A stretch of DNA of 14,265 bases from Pseudomonadota bacterium (GTDB lineage: Bacteria > Pseudomonadota > Alphaproteobacteria > Rhizobiales > Beijerinckiaceae). Below the pieces are notes generated by a model. It was not told the origin of the DNA and ran no database searches. It was given only the letters and a program-made list of their open reading frames with translations. Positions within the stretch are counted from its first letter, which is position 1; each line of letters begins with the position of its first letter. This document shows, one piece after another, positions 6,865-13,492 of the stretch. A program made the translations under genes and the position numbers. The DNA lies in contig JAEWKP010000289.1 of NCBI GenBank assembly GCA_023393655.1, positions 1 through 14,265 of the forward strand, read 5' to 3'.

Positions 6865-8064
6865 CTAGTCCGGCCATTTCGCCAGCGAGGCGGCGCGCCG
6901 GTTGCGGCGCTCGATCAGCGGGCTTGCGATGACCGTGTTGCTGCGCCGCGCGGTCTCCAGTTCGGTGACGATGCGCGCGGCGACGATCTCTTCCTCATCC
7001 GGATGCAGGTTGCAGGGATCGAGGAAGAAATGGCCGTGCTCGACCTCGTGATCCCTGACGATGACCGGCGGCGTGCCGCGCGCCAGCGCGTCGGCAAGGT
7101 CCCAGGCGGTGATATGTGCCTGCTCGGGATCGACGGAGAGCTTCATCCTGTCGAGCGGATTGTTGGTCGGATCGGGCTCGATCACGGCCGTCACGCCGGG
7201 CCGCTCGCTGAAACGGGAGAGCCAGAGGTCGAGCGCGCGCTGCTCGCGCGCCCTGATCCCGGCATGGTCGCGCTTCTCCCAGGCCTCAAGCGCGGCCATC
7301 GTGCCGAGCACGCTTTCCTTGCCGATCTTCATGCCGCGGCCGATGCCGCCATTCTGGATGAAGGCCGCGCGGACCAGCGCCTTGCGCCCGGCGACGATGC
7401 CGCCGGTCGGTCCGCCCAGGAACTTGTGCGAGGAATAGAGCACGATATCGGCGCCGGCCTCGAGGAAGCCGCGCAAATCGTATTCGGAGGCCGCATCGAC
7501 GATGACCGGCACGCCGCGCTCGTGGCAGATCGCCGCGAACTCGTCGAGCGGCAGCTGCCCGTACTGCACGGTATGGTGCGAGACGACATAGAGCGCGGCC
7601 GCCGTGTGCTCCGAGATCGCGCCGGCGAGCTGGTAGGCGCGGGCGCTGGTGGCCTGTCCGACGACGATCGGCGTCGCGCCCGCAAGTCGGATCGCCTGTT
7701 CGACCGGCGCGCCATAGCCGACCATATGGCCCATCATCACCACGACCTCGTCCTTGAGGCCGCTGGCATCCGGCAGTTGTTCGACGGCGTAGAGGTCGTC
7801 GCCCGTCATCGCGCCGGCGATCGCCAGCGTGATCCCGGCCGAGCAGGAGGCAGTGACGAAGCCGGCCTCGCTGCCGCAGAGCCGCGCGATGACCGCGCTC
7901 GCCTTGCGTTGCAGATCGTCGATCTCGACGAATTGCGGCAGGATCGCCGTCATTGCCGCGACCGCTTCCGGTACGACGATCGAGGCGCCGAGCGCGGTCA
8001 TCGTACCCGAGACGTTGATGACCGGGCGCAGGCCGAGGGACGGGCGGATATCGGGGACAGACAT
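6865..8064 (-). CDS. SelA-like PLP-dependent enzyme (probable lyase, COG1921-type)
   Basis: A fold-type I PLP enzyme of the SelA/D-glucosaminate-6-phosphate ammonia-lyase kind; 399 residues. The PLP lysine is Lys214 in SSHKFLGGPTGG, aligning with the KLLGGPQ motif of SelA. Asp190 in VPVIVDAASE is the expected pyridine-nitrogen partner. The N-terminal PVINVSGTMTALG and the GSEAGFVTASCSAGITLAIAG stretch (64-84) are typical of metabolic SelA homologues. True SelA has an extra N-terminal tRNA-binding part and is about 450-470 residues. Here that part is absent and no selB or selC is nearby, so selenocysteine synthesis is unlikely. AGGAG at 8071-8075 supports ATG 8064. It follows ridA by 41 bases inside an amino-acid importer operon. 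The likely role is elimination or deamination of the imported substrate; the substrate itself is not determinable here. Confidence 0.82.
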   Translation of the reverse strand: MSVPDIRPSLGLRPVINVSGTMTALGASIVVPEAVAAMTAILPQFVEIDDLQRKASAVIARLCGSEAGFVTASCSAGITLAIAGAMTGDDLYAVEQLPDASGLKDEVVVMMGHMVGYGAPVEQAIRLAGATPIVVGQATSARAYQLAGAISEHTAAALYVVSHHTVQYGQLPLDEFAAICHERGVPVIVDAASEYDLRGFLEAGADIVLYSSHKFLGGPTGGIVAGRKALVRAAFIQNGGIGRGMKIGKESVLGTMAALEAWEKRDHAGIRAREQRALDLWLSRFSERPGVTAVIEPDPTNNPLDRMKLSVDPEQAHITAWDLADALARGTPPVIVRDHEVEHGHFFLDPCNLHPDEEEIVAARIVTELETARRSNTVIASPLIERRNRRAASLAKWPD

Positions 8065-8084
8065 CGGTTTCTCCTGAAAAGCGG

Positions 8085-8109
8085 CTAGAGCATCGGCTCG
8101 ATGCTCTAG
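8085..8109 (-). repeat. Perfect 11-bp inverted repeat (hairpin) overlapping the ridA stop
   Basis: The arms CTAGAGCATCG (8085-8095) and CGATGCTCTAG (8099-8109) are perfectly complementary around the 3-base loop GCT. The right arm contains the ridA TAG stop (8106-8108). On the minus strand the hairpin is followed by CCGCTTTTC, so there is no proper U-tract for intrinsic termination, and the SelA-like ribosome site begins about ten bases further on. It looks like an mRNA-processing or stability element, or a copy of a dispersed Rhizobiales intergenic repeat; the latter is from memory of similar CTAGAGCAT motifs. Confidence 0.75.
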
Positions 8110-8594
8110 GACACGGCGACGATCGCCTCGATCTCGATGGTGATCTGACGGGGCAGCGAGCCGAAGCCGACAGCCGAGCGGGCGTGCCGGCCGGCCTCGC
8201 CGAAGACGGCGACGAAGAGGTCGGAGCAGCCGTTGATGACGGCCGGGTGATCGCTGAAATCCGGCTCGGCATTGACCATGCCGAGCAGCTTGACGACGCG
8301 GCGGACGCGGCCGAGATCGCCGAGCGCACCATGCAGCACGGCGAGCAGGTTGAGGCCGGTCAGCCGGGCATGGTCATAGGCCTCGGCGATGCTGACGTCG
8401 CGGCCGACCTTGCCGGTATGGAGCCGGCCGTCCTCATGTGTCGGCCCCTGGCCGGAGAGGTAGATCAGGTCACCCTCGCGGATATGGGTGGCGAAATTGC
8501 CGATCGGCTGCGGCAGCGCCGGAAGCATGAGGCCAAGCTCCGCCAGGCGTTGGTAGGGCGCCGTATCGGGCAGGGTAGACAGCACTGCGCTCAT
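8106..8594 (-). CDS. RidA/YjgF-family enamine/imine deaminase-like protein
   Basis: A 162-residue member of the RidA (YjgF/YER057c/UK114) superfamily, the slightly longer subgroup with an N-terminal extension. RidA proteins speed hydrolysis of reactive enamine/imine intermediates made by PLP enzymes, giving a keto acid and ammonia. Visible motifs are GDLIYLSGQGP (41-51), the LLAVLHGALGDLGRVRRVVKL segment (83-103), and HARSAVGFGSLP with Arg139 at the usual carboxylate-binding position. ITIEIEAIVAV follows near the C-terminus. The start at 8594 is chosen because TGAGGA lies just upstream and because residues from MSAVLST onward fit the family; an in-frame extension to 8765 would run inside the ATPase gene. 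Only seven bases separate it from the ATPase stop. Its position directly before a PLP enzyme gene strongly suggests that enzyme is its partner. Confidence 0.9.
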   Translation of the reverse strand: MSAVLSTLPDTAPYQRLAELGLMLPALPQPIGNFATHIREGDLIYLSGQGPTHEDGRLHTGKVGRDVSIAEAYDHARLTGLNLLAVLHGALGDLGRVRRVVKLLGMVNAEPDFSDHPAVINGCSDLFVAVFGEAGRHARSAVGFGSLPRQITIEIEAIVAVS

Positions 8595-8598
8595 GGTG

Positions 8599-8604
8599 TC
8601 CTCA
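8599..8604 (-). promoter_or_regulatory. Ribosome binding site for ridA overlapping the ATPase stop
   Basis: On the minus strand TGAGGA includes the ATPase stop codon TGA (8602-8604) and lies four bases before the ridA ATG. This couples translation of the two genes and selects 8594 as the start. Confidence 0.65.
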
Positions 8605-9414
8605 CGCCGGATTGGGGCGGAAGCCGGCGAAGCGCGACAGGAAGGAGCGCAGCCGCTCATGCGGCTGCTCGCCGAATACCTGCGCGGGCGGCGCGTCGAT
8701 GACGATCCGGCCCTGGTCGGTGAAGACGACGCGGTCGGCCACGTCCCGCGCGAAGGCCATCTCATGGGTGACGAGGATCATGGTGCGGCCTTCGGCGGCG
8801 AGCTCCTGCACCACGGCCAGCACCTCGCCGACGAGTTCCGGATCGAGCGCGGAGGTGATCTCGTCCAGCAGGAGCACCTTCGGCTCCATCGCGACCGCAC
8901 GCGCGATGCCGACGCGCTGCTGCTGGCCGCCGGACATCTGCGACGGCATGGCATCGACCTTGGCCGCGAGCCCGACGCGGGCGAGCCATTTCTCGGCGAT
9001 GGCGCGGGCCTCGGCCTTGGAGCGCCCGCGCGACTTCATCAGCCCGAGCATGATGTTCTCAGCGGCGGTGAGATGCGGGAACAGGTTGAACTGCTGGAAC
9101 ACCATCGCCGCATCGACGCGGATCGCGGCGAGCTCGCGGTCGTTGCGACGCTTGCGGTTGCCTGCGCCATCGCGATAGCCGACCTCGGTCCCGTCGATCC
9201 GGATCGAGCCGCCGTCATACTCCTCCAGGAAGTTGATGCAGCGCAGCAGCGTGGTCTTGCCGCTGCCGGAGGGGCCGATGATCGCGACGACCTCGCCCTT
9301 GCCGACGACAAGGTCGACGCCCTTCAGCACCTGGTTGGCGCCGAAAGATTTGGTCAGGCCCTCGATTGCGATCACCGGTTGCGTGGCGGAAGCACGGGCA
9401 TCCGTCTCGGCCAT
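8602..9414 (-). CDS. Polar amino-acid ABC transporter ATP-binding protein
   Basis: The 270-residue cytoplasmic ATPase that powers import by the neighbouring permeases. All nucleotide-binding motifs are present in order: Walker A GPSGSGKT (47-54), Q-loop VFQQFNLFPH (105-114), signature MSGGQQQR (160-167), Walker B VLLLDE (180-185) and the switch His217 in VTHE. The pattern matches the HisP/GlnQ/GltL subfamily. One small oddity is EITSALDPE where EPTSALDPE is usual. A very strong AAAGGAGG ribosome site (9420-9427) overlaps the preceding permease stop. The gap to that permease is 12 bases and to ridA seven, so the transporter and RidA proteins are surely made from one message. Confidence 0.95.
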   Translation of the reverse strand: MAETDARASATQPVIAIEGLTKSFGANQVLKGVDLVVGKGEVVAIIGPSGSGKTTLLRCINFLEEYDGGSIRIDGTEVGYRDGAGNRKRRNDRELAAIRVDAAMVFQQFNLFPHLTAAENIMLGLMKSRGRSKAEARAIAEKWLARVGLAAKVDAMPSQMSGGQQQRVGIARAVAMEPKVLLLDEITSALDPELVGEVLAVVQELAAEGRTMILVTHEMAFARDVADRVVFTDQGRIVIDAPPAQVFGEQPHERLRSFLSRFAGFRPNPA

Positions 9415-9426
9415 GGATGCCTCCTT

Positions 9427-10062
9427 TCAGACGAAGCGCTTCTCGAGCCGGCGGCTGAGCGCCGAGAGCGGGAAGTTGATGGCGAAATACATCAGCGCGC
9501 CGATCAGATAGAGCGGCAGTGCCACATGGGTGCGCCCGATCACCTGCTGCAGCGACAGCATCAGGTCGACGATCCCGAGCAGCGAGACCAGCGAGGAGCC
9601 CTTCACGGTGTCGACGACGCTGTTGACGAAGGGCGGCAGGAAACGGCGCACGGCCTGCGGCGCCAGCACATGCGTGAAGCGGTCGAACAGGGTGAGCCCG
9701 ATCGCCTTGGCGGCCTCGGTCTGGCCGTTCGGGATCGACTGGAACGAGCCGCGCGTGATCTCGATGATCTGCGCCGATTTGAACGCGGTCAGCGCCACGA
9801 TCGCGGCGAGCAGGCTCGGCAGGTTCACCTTGATCGCCGGCAGGCCGTAATAGACGAAATAGAGCAGGACGAGGATCGGCACGCCGCGCACGAAATCGGC
9901 ATAGAGCCGGATCGGTGCGCGCACCCAGAGCGGCCCGAAGGCGAGCACGCAGCCGAGCGGCAGGCCGACGATCAGCGACAGCACGATCACGCAGGCCGAG
10001 ACCAGCAGGGTCGTCAGCAGGCCGTCGACGAGGAAGGGCAGGGTCTGGATCAGCGTCGCCAT
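9427..10062 (-). CDS. Polar amino-acid ABC transporter permease (second)
   Basis: A 211-residue inner-membrane subunit of the HisM/HisQ/GlnP class. Hydrophobic segments lie at about 14-42, 60-78, 82-100 and 180-200. The cytoplasmic EAA loop that contacts the ATPase is at 116-136 (EAAKAIGLTLFDRFTHVLAPQA). The family-specific RGVPILVLLYFVYYGLP segment is clear at 59-75. It starts four bases after the other permease's stop, so the two are translationally coupled and probably form the heterodimeric channel. Confidence 0.94.
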   Translation of the reverse strand: MATLIQTLPFLVDGLLTTLLVSACVIVLSLIVGLPLGCVLAFGPLWVRAPIRLYADFVRGVPILVLLYFVYYGLPAIKVNLPSLLAAIVALTAFKSAQIIEITRGSFQSIPNGQTEAAKAIGLTLFDRFTHVLAPQAVRRFLPPFVNSVVDTVKGSSLVSLLGIVDLMLSLQQVIGRTHVALPLYLIGALMYFAINFPLSALSRRLEKRFV

Positions 10063-10066
10063 GCCG

Positions 10067-10735
10067 TCACCGCGCGATCGAATAGCGCCGCTCGGCCAAG
10101 CGAAGCAGCAGCAAGATGGCGTAGCTGGTGATCAGGTAGATCGGCGTCGCCAGCAGATAGACCTCGACCGTGCGGAAGGTCTGGGTCTCGATCCAGCGCA
10201 TGCCATAGGCGAGCTCGGGCACGGCGATGGCCGAGGCGATCGAAGTGTCCTTGAACAGCGAGACATAAGTGTTCGACAGTGAGGGCAGGGCAATGCGCAT
10301 CGCGGTCGGCAGGCGCACATGCCAGAGCACCTTCATCGGCGTGAGCCCGATCGCCTTGCCGGCCTCGATCAGCCCGCGCGGCACGGCTTCAAGCCCCGCT
10401 CGCATCACCTCGACCAGATAGGCGCCGGAATAGATCGACAGCGTCGCGACGAAGGAGGTTACTGCGTCATATTGCAGGTCGATGGCGCTGGGGATGCCGT
10501 AGAAGACGAGATAGACCAGGAGCAGCAGCGGCACGTTGCGGACGAATTCGACATAGGCCGCGATCAGCGGGCGCGCCCATTTCGGGCCGTCCAGGCTGAT
10601 CAGCGCCAGCACGAGCCCGATCGTCATGCCGATCGCGATGCTCGCCGCGGCGAGTTCGAGGCTGAGCCAGAGCCCTTCGAACAGCTTGCCGGCATAGCGC
10701 CAGACGATCGCGAAGTTGAAGTGATAGTTCGCCAT
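10067..10735 (-). CDS. Polar amino-acid ABC transporter permease (first)
   Basis: A 222-residue inner-membrane permease paralogous to its downstream neighbour. Membrane segments are at about 22-48, 58-82, 90-112 and 190-212. The EAA-type loop at 124-144 reads EAGKAIGLTPMKVLWHVRLPTA, and RNVPLLLLVYLVFYGIP is the conserved second-helix motif. It lies 72 bases downstream of the binding-protein gene, with a strong hairpin in that gap, and has only a weak ribosome site before ATG 10735. This suggests lower expression than the binding protein. Confidence 0.94.
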   Translation of the reverse strand: MANYHFNFAIVWRYAGKLFEGLWLSLELAAASIAIGMTIGLVLALISLDGPKWARPLIAAYVEFVRNVPLLLLVYLVFYGIPSAIDLQYDAVTSFVATLSIYSGAYLVEVMRAGLEAVPRGLIEAGKAIGLTPMKVLWHVRLPTAMRIALPSLSNTYVSLFKDTSIASAIAVPELAYGMRWIETQTFRTVEVYLLATPIYLITSYAILLLLRLAERRYSIAR

Positions 10736-10763
10736 GGTCCCGCGATCAGCCGGGCGACAGGGA

Positions 10764-10788
10764 CGGAAGGGCGCGTTACGCCCTTCCG
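10764..10788 (-). repeat. Perfect 10-bp hairpin between binding-protein and permease genes
   Basis: The arms CGGAAGGGCG (10764-10773) and CGCCCTTCCG (10779-10788) pair perfectly around the loop CGTTA. A smaller CGCTT/AAGCG hairpin (10787-10799) abuts it. No T-run follows on the minus strand, so it is not a simple intrinsic terminator. In ABC operons such a structure after the binding-protein gene commonly stabilises that part of the message or partly stops transcription, so that binding protein exceeds permease. Here that role is inferred. Confidence 0.75.
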
Positions 10789-10807
10789 CTTGCGAAGCGT
10801 GGAACGG

Positions 10808-11680
10808 TCAGAACCGGGGCAGGCCGGGCTGGCGCTGCGGCGGCTCGGCGCCGAAATAATCCTTCACCGCCGCGTCGTAGAGCTCGTTCTGATGGCCGAA
10901 GATCGCGATGTCGAAGGTGGTGTTGACGAAGCGCACCCAGTCGGGGTCGCCCTGCTTCATGCCGGCGCCGTAGAGCATCGTGTTCCAGGACTTGCCGGCA
11001 TCGGCATATTTGTCGGGATGGCGCTTGGCGAGCCACCAGACGGTGGAGAGATCGACCGCAGCGGCATCCGCCCGCTTGGAGTCGAGCGCCAGGATGACGT
11101 TGGCCTGGCTGTCGAGCTGCATCACGGTCGATTGCGGCAGCACCTTCTTCACCGAGGCCTCGGCATCGACGTTCTGCAGGATCGAGACGCGGGCCGAGGA
11201 GCCCGCCTTGAGCAGCGCGTCGAAGCTCTTCTTGTCGCTGTCCGGCCGGGTCAGGAGCGCGATGCCCTCGACATAATAGGGGCGCGAGAAGGCGATGAGC
11301 TGGGCGCGGGCCGGCGACATCGTCATGAACTGGATGACGATGTCGACCTTGCCGGTATTGATGTTCGGGATGCGCTGGGCCGCGTCCTGCCGGACGAACT
11401 CGACCTTGCTGGCATCGTCGAACAGCCCCTTGGCCAGGATCCTGCCCATGGTGATGTCCATGCCGACGAGCTGGCCCTTCTCGTCCTCGAAATGCCAGGG
11501 CGCATTGGTGGAGCCCGTGCCGACGATCAGCTTGCCGCGATCCAGCACCGTGCGCAGCAGGCTGTTCGGTGCCGACTGCGCCGCGGCCTCGCGGGCCGTG
11601 CTCGCAGCCGCAGCCAGTGCGAGGCCGCCGACCAGTCCACCCTTCAGCAGAAGCCTTTTGCCTTCATCCGTCCCGCTCAT
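10808..11680 (-). CDS. Family-3 periplasmic amino-acid-binding protein
   Basis: The substrate-capturing subunit of the importer; 290 residues. A basic N-terminus (GKRLLLKGG) and an Ala/Leu-rich hydrophobic core form a signal peptide, with likely cleavage after AAA34 before QS. The mature part shows family-3 features: LRTVLDRGKLIVGTG, PWHFEDEKGQLVGMDITMGR, and the MTMSPARAQLIAFSRPYYV motif with Arg125 that grips the ligand carboxylate. The ATG at 11680 is preceded by AGAGGGG at 11689-11695; an upstream in-frame TTG at 11701 lacks a site. It is the first gene of the minus-strand operon. Ligand class is amino acid or a close analogue; identity is not readable from motifs. Confidence 0.93.
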   Translation of the reverse strand: MSGTDEGKRLLLKGGLVGGLALAAAASTAREAAAQSAPNSLLRTVLDRGKLIVGTGSTNAPWHFEDEKGQLVGMDITMGRILAKGLFDDASKVEFVRQDAAQRIPNINTGKVDIVIQFMTMSPARAQLIAFSRPYYVEGIALLTRPDSDKKSFDALLKAGSSARVSILQNVDAEASVKKVLPQSTVMQLDSQANVILALDSKRADAAAVDLSTVWWLAKRHPDKYADAGKSWNTMLYGAGMKQGDPDWVRFVNTTFDIAIFGHQNELYDAAVKDYFGAEPPQRQPGLPRF

Positions 11681-11688
11681 TGGCGATA

Positions 11689-11695
11689 CCCCTCT
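11689..11695 (-). promoter_or_regulatory. Ribosome binding site deciding the binding-protein start
   Basis: AGAGGGG on the minus strand lies eight bases before ATG 11680. It fixes the start there rather than at the TTG seven codons upstream, which overlaps this site. Confidence 0.65.
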
Positions 11696-11706
11696 TTGCA
11701 AGAATA

Positions 11707-11742
11707 ATCCATAATTAGAGAATATATCTTGTAATTAAGGAT
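11707..11742. promoter_or_regulatory. AT-rich dyad, candidate operator/promoter of the ABC operon
   Basis: The arms ATCCATAATTA (11707-11717) and TAATTAAGGAT (11732-11742) are complementary at 10 of 11 positions around a 14-base AT-rich spacer. The element starts 26 bases upstream of the binding-protein start and is the most AT-rich stretch in the window. Minus-strand promoter hexamers probably overlap it (TTACAA followed about 15 bases later by TATGGA), so a bound regulator would block or assist polymerase. The IclR protein encoded at the operon's end is the natural candidate. Factor identity is inference. Confidence 0.5.
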
Positions 11743-11950
11743 GCTAGAGAGTCTTTCGCCCGGGAGTCAAGCGCCCGGTTGGCGGGCGTCGGCGCCAGGG
11801 CGGCGCAGGGTCGCGCCGCAGCATCGTGCCTGCAACTTCAGCGCGCCGCACCGGAGTTTCGCGAGCCACGGAAGGCATTGACAAGCTCGCACACGAAATC
11901 ATTCTTTCCCTTCGGCCGTTCGAGCCGCCAAAAACAGGGAGAGGTATTCG
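11743..11950 (+). promoter_or_regulatory. Leader/promoter region of the peptide-binding protein gene
   Basis: About 208 bases with no recognisable gene. A CGCCCG/CGGGCG hairpin lies at 11772-11788, preceded by a direct copy of CGCCCGG. A TTGACA hexamer at 11878-11883 followed after 17 bases by ATTCTT is a plausible promoter, with a good -35 and a poor -10. A GGGAGAGG ribosome site precedes ATG 11951 by six bases. Confidence 0.35.
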
Positions 11951-13477
11951 ATGGTGCCGGTCTCTCGCCGTACCGTGCTCGCTGCCGGTGCAACCCTGCC
12001 TCTCATGAGCCTGCGCGCCCATGCCCAGGCCGCGGGCAAGGTGCTCCGCTTCGGCCTGTCGAGCTTCCCGCCCAGCCTGCAGCCATGGCTCCACACCGGT
12101 ACGGCGGCGCTCACGGTCAAGCTCCTGATCTTCCGGGGGCTGACCGGTTTCGACGAGAAGGGCGAGGTCAGGCCTGAGCTCGCCGAGTCCTGGGCGCGCG
12201 AGGGCGACACGACCTGGGTCTTCAAGCTGCGCCAGGCGACCTTCCAGAACGGCAAGCCGGTCACGTCCGAGGACGTGAAATGGACGCTGGAGCAGGTCGC
12301 CGCGCCCAATTCGACCGCCTTCATGAAGGCCGAGTTCGGCGGCGTCGAGCGCATCGAGACGCCCGATGCCCGCACCGTCCGGATCGTGATGAAGCAGCCG
12401 ACCGTGACGCTGCCGATCTGGCTCGCCAGCCCGCATATGCCGATCATCGCCAAGGATTCGATCGAGGGGCGTGCCGGGCTCGGCGTTGGTGCCGGCCCGT
12501 TCATGATCAAGGCGCAGGAGCGCGGCGCCTCGATCGAGGTCGCGAAATTCGACAAATACTACAAGCCCGGCCTGCCGAAGCTCGATGGCATCAAGCTCGT
12601 TGCCTATGCCGACGAGAACCTGCGCGTCGCCGCGCTCCAGGCGGGCGATGTCGACCTCATCGAATACGTGCCCTGGCAATCCATGGGCACGATCGAGAAG
12701 GATTCGCGCCTGCGGCTCGTCGCGGTGGACGGCCCCTTCATGGGGCTGAACTTCAACGGCGGTGCCGGGCCGTTCAAGGATGTCCGTTTGCGCCAGGCGG
12801 TGGCGCACGCCATCCGCCGCGAGGACATCGTGCAGGCGGCCTTCTTCGGCCGCGGCAGCAAGCTGCAAGGCATCCCGATCGCATCGAGCAGCCCCTATTT
12901 CGACAAGGGCCGCTCCGAGTTCTGGAACTACGACCCGGCCAAGGCGAAGAAGCTGATGGCCGAGGCCGGCGTGCCGAGCGGCTTCACCTGCACGCTGCTC
13001 TCGACCGCGCAATACGGCATGCACAAGTCGACCGCCGAGGTCGTGCAGGCCAACCTCGCCGAGATCGGCATCCAGGTGACGCTGAACCTGCCGGACTGGG
13101 CCGCCCGCGTCGATCTGGCCGGCAAGGGCCGCTACGATTTCATGGTGCAGGGCACGACCGCCGACAATAACGACCCCGACGGTCTCGCTCCGCTGATCGA
13201 CGGCGACCTGCCGCCCAACATGGCGCGCAGCTGGCAGATCCCGACGCCCGAGATCCATGCGCTCTTCGCCAAGGGTCGCGCCGAGTTCGATCCGGCCAAG
13301 CGCAAGGCGATCTATGCCGAGCTGGAGAAGCTCGCTTTGGAACAGGCGCCGCTCGTCGGCCTCGCCTGGCGCTCGCAGGGCTATGCCATGGTGACAGGCC
13401 TCAGCGGCTTCAAATGCTATCCGGGCGGCACGAATTTCTTCTCGGCCTATTCGATGGATGAGGCGGCGCTGGCGTAA
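11951..13477 (+). CDS. Family-5 (peptide/opine-type) ABC solute-binding protein with Tat signal
   Basis: A 508-residue periplasmic binding protein of the DppA/OppA (SBP_bac_5) class, which captures peptides, opines, nickel chelates or similar ligands. The N-terminus SRRTVLAAG is a twin-arginine signal, with likely cleavage after AHA25. The mature part opens with VLRFGLSSFPPSLQPW and carries the family signature RPELAESW...WVFKLRQATFQNGKPVTSEDVKWTL (about 74-113). A second signature, DVRLRQAVAHAIRRE, comes later. GGGAGAGG before ATG 11951 supports the start. It is divergent from the amino-acid ABC operon and convergent with a flavin oxidase gene 15 bases away. No DppB, C, D or F gene adjoins it in this window, so within what is visible it is an orphan binding protein that must borrow a transporter from elsewhere. 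Ligand unknown. Confidence 0.93.
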   Translation: MVPVSRRTVLAAGATLPLMSLRAHAQAAGKVLRFGLSSFPPSLQPWLHTGTAALTVKLLIFRGLTGFDEKGEVRPELAESWAREGDTTWVFKLRQATFQNGKPVTSEDVKWTLEQVAAPNSTAFMKAEFGGVERIETPDARTVRIVMKQPTVTLPIWLASPHMPIIAKDSIEGRAGLGVGAGPFMIKAQERGASIEVAKFDKYYKPGLPKLDGIKLVAYADENLRVAALQAGDVDLIEYVPWQSMGTIEKDSRLRLVAVDGPFMGLNFNGGAGPFKDVRLRQAVAHAIRREDIVQAAFFGRGSKLQGIPIASSSPYFDKGRSEFWNYDPAKAKKLMAEAGVPSGFTCTLLSTAQYGMHKSTAEVVQANLAEIGIQVTLNLPDWAARVDLAGKGRYDFMVQGTTADNNDPDGLAPLIDGDLPPNMARSWQIPTPEIHALFAKGRAEFDPAKRKAIYAELEKLALEQAPLVGLAWRSQGYAMVTGLSGFKCYPGGTNFFSAYSMDEAALA

Positions 13478-13492
13478 GCCTTCGCCGGGCGC

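Noticed and set aside
8595..8765. A 57-residue N-terminal extension of the RidA protein
   Set aside because: It lies within the ATPase gene in another frame and is an Arg/Ser-rich shadow; TGAGGA before ATG 8594 gives the natural start.
8593..10131. Long plus-strand frames opposite the ATPase and permease genes (also 10319-11707)
   Set aside because: They are complementary shadows of well-recognised transporter genes and have no coherent domain content.
11744..13258. A 504-codon minus-strand open frame opposite the peptide-binding protein gene
   Set aside because: The plus-strand frame carries a Tat signal and clear family-5 motifs. The antisense frame is Arg/His/Asp-rich without domains and lacks a plausible start context.
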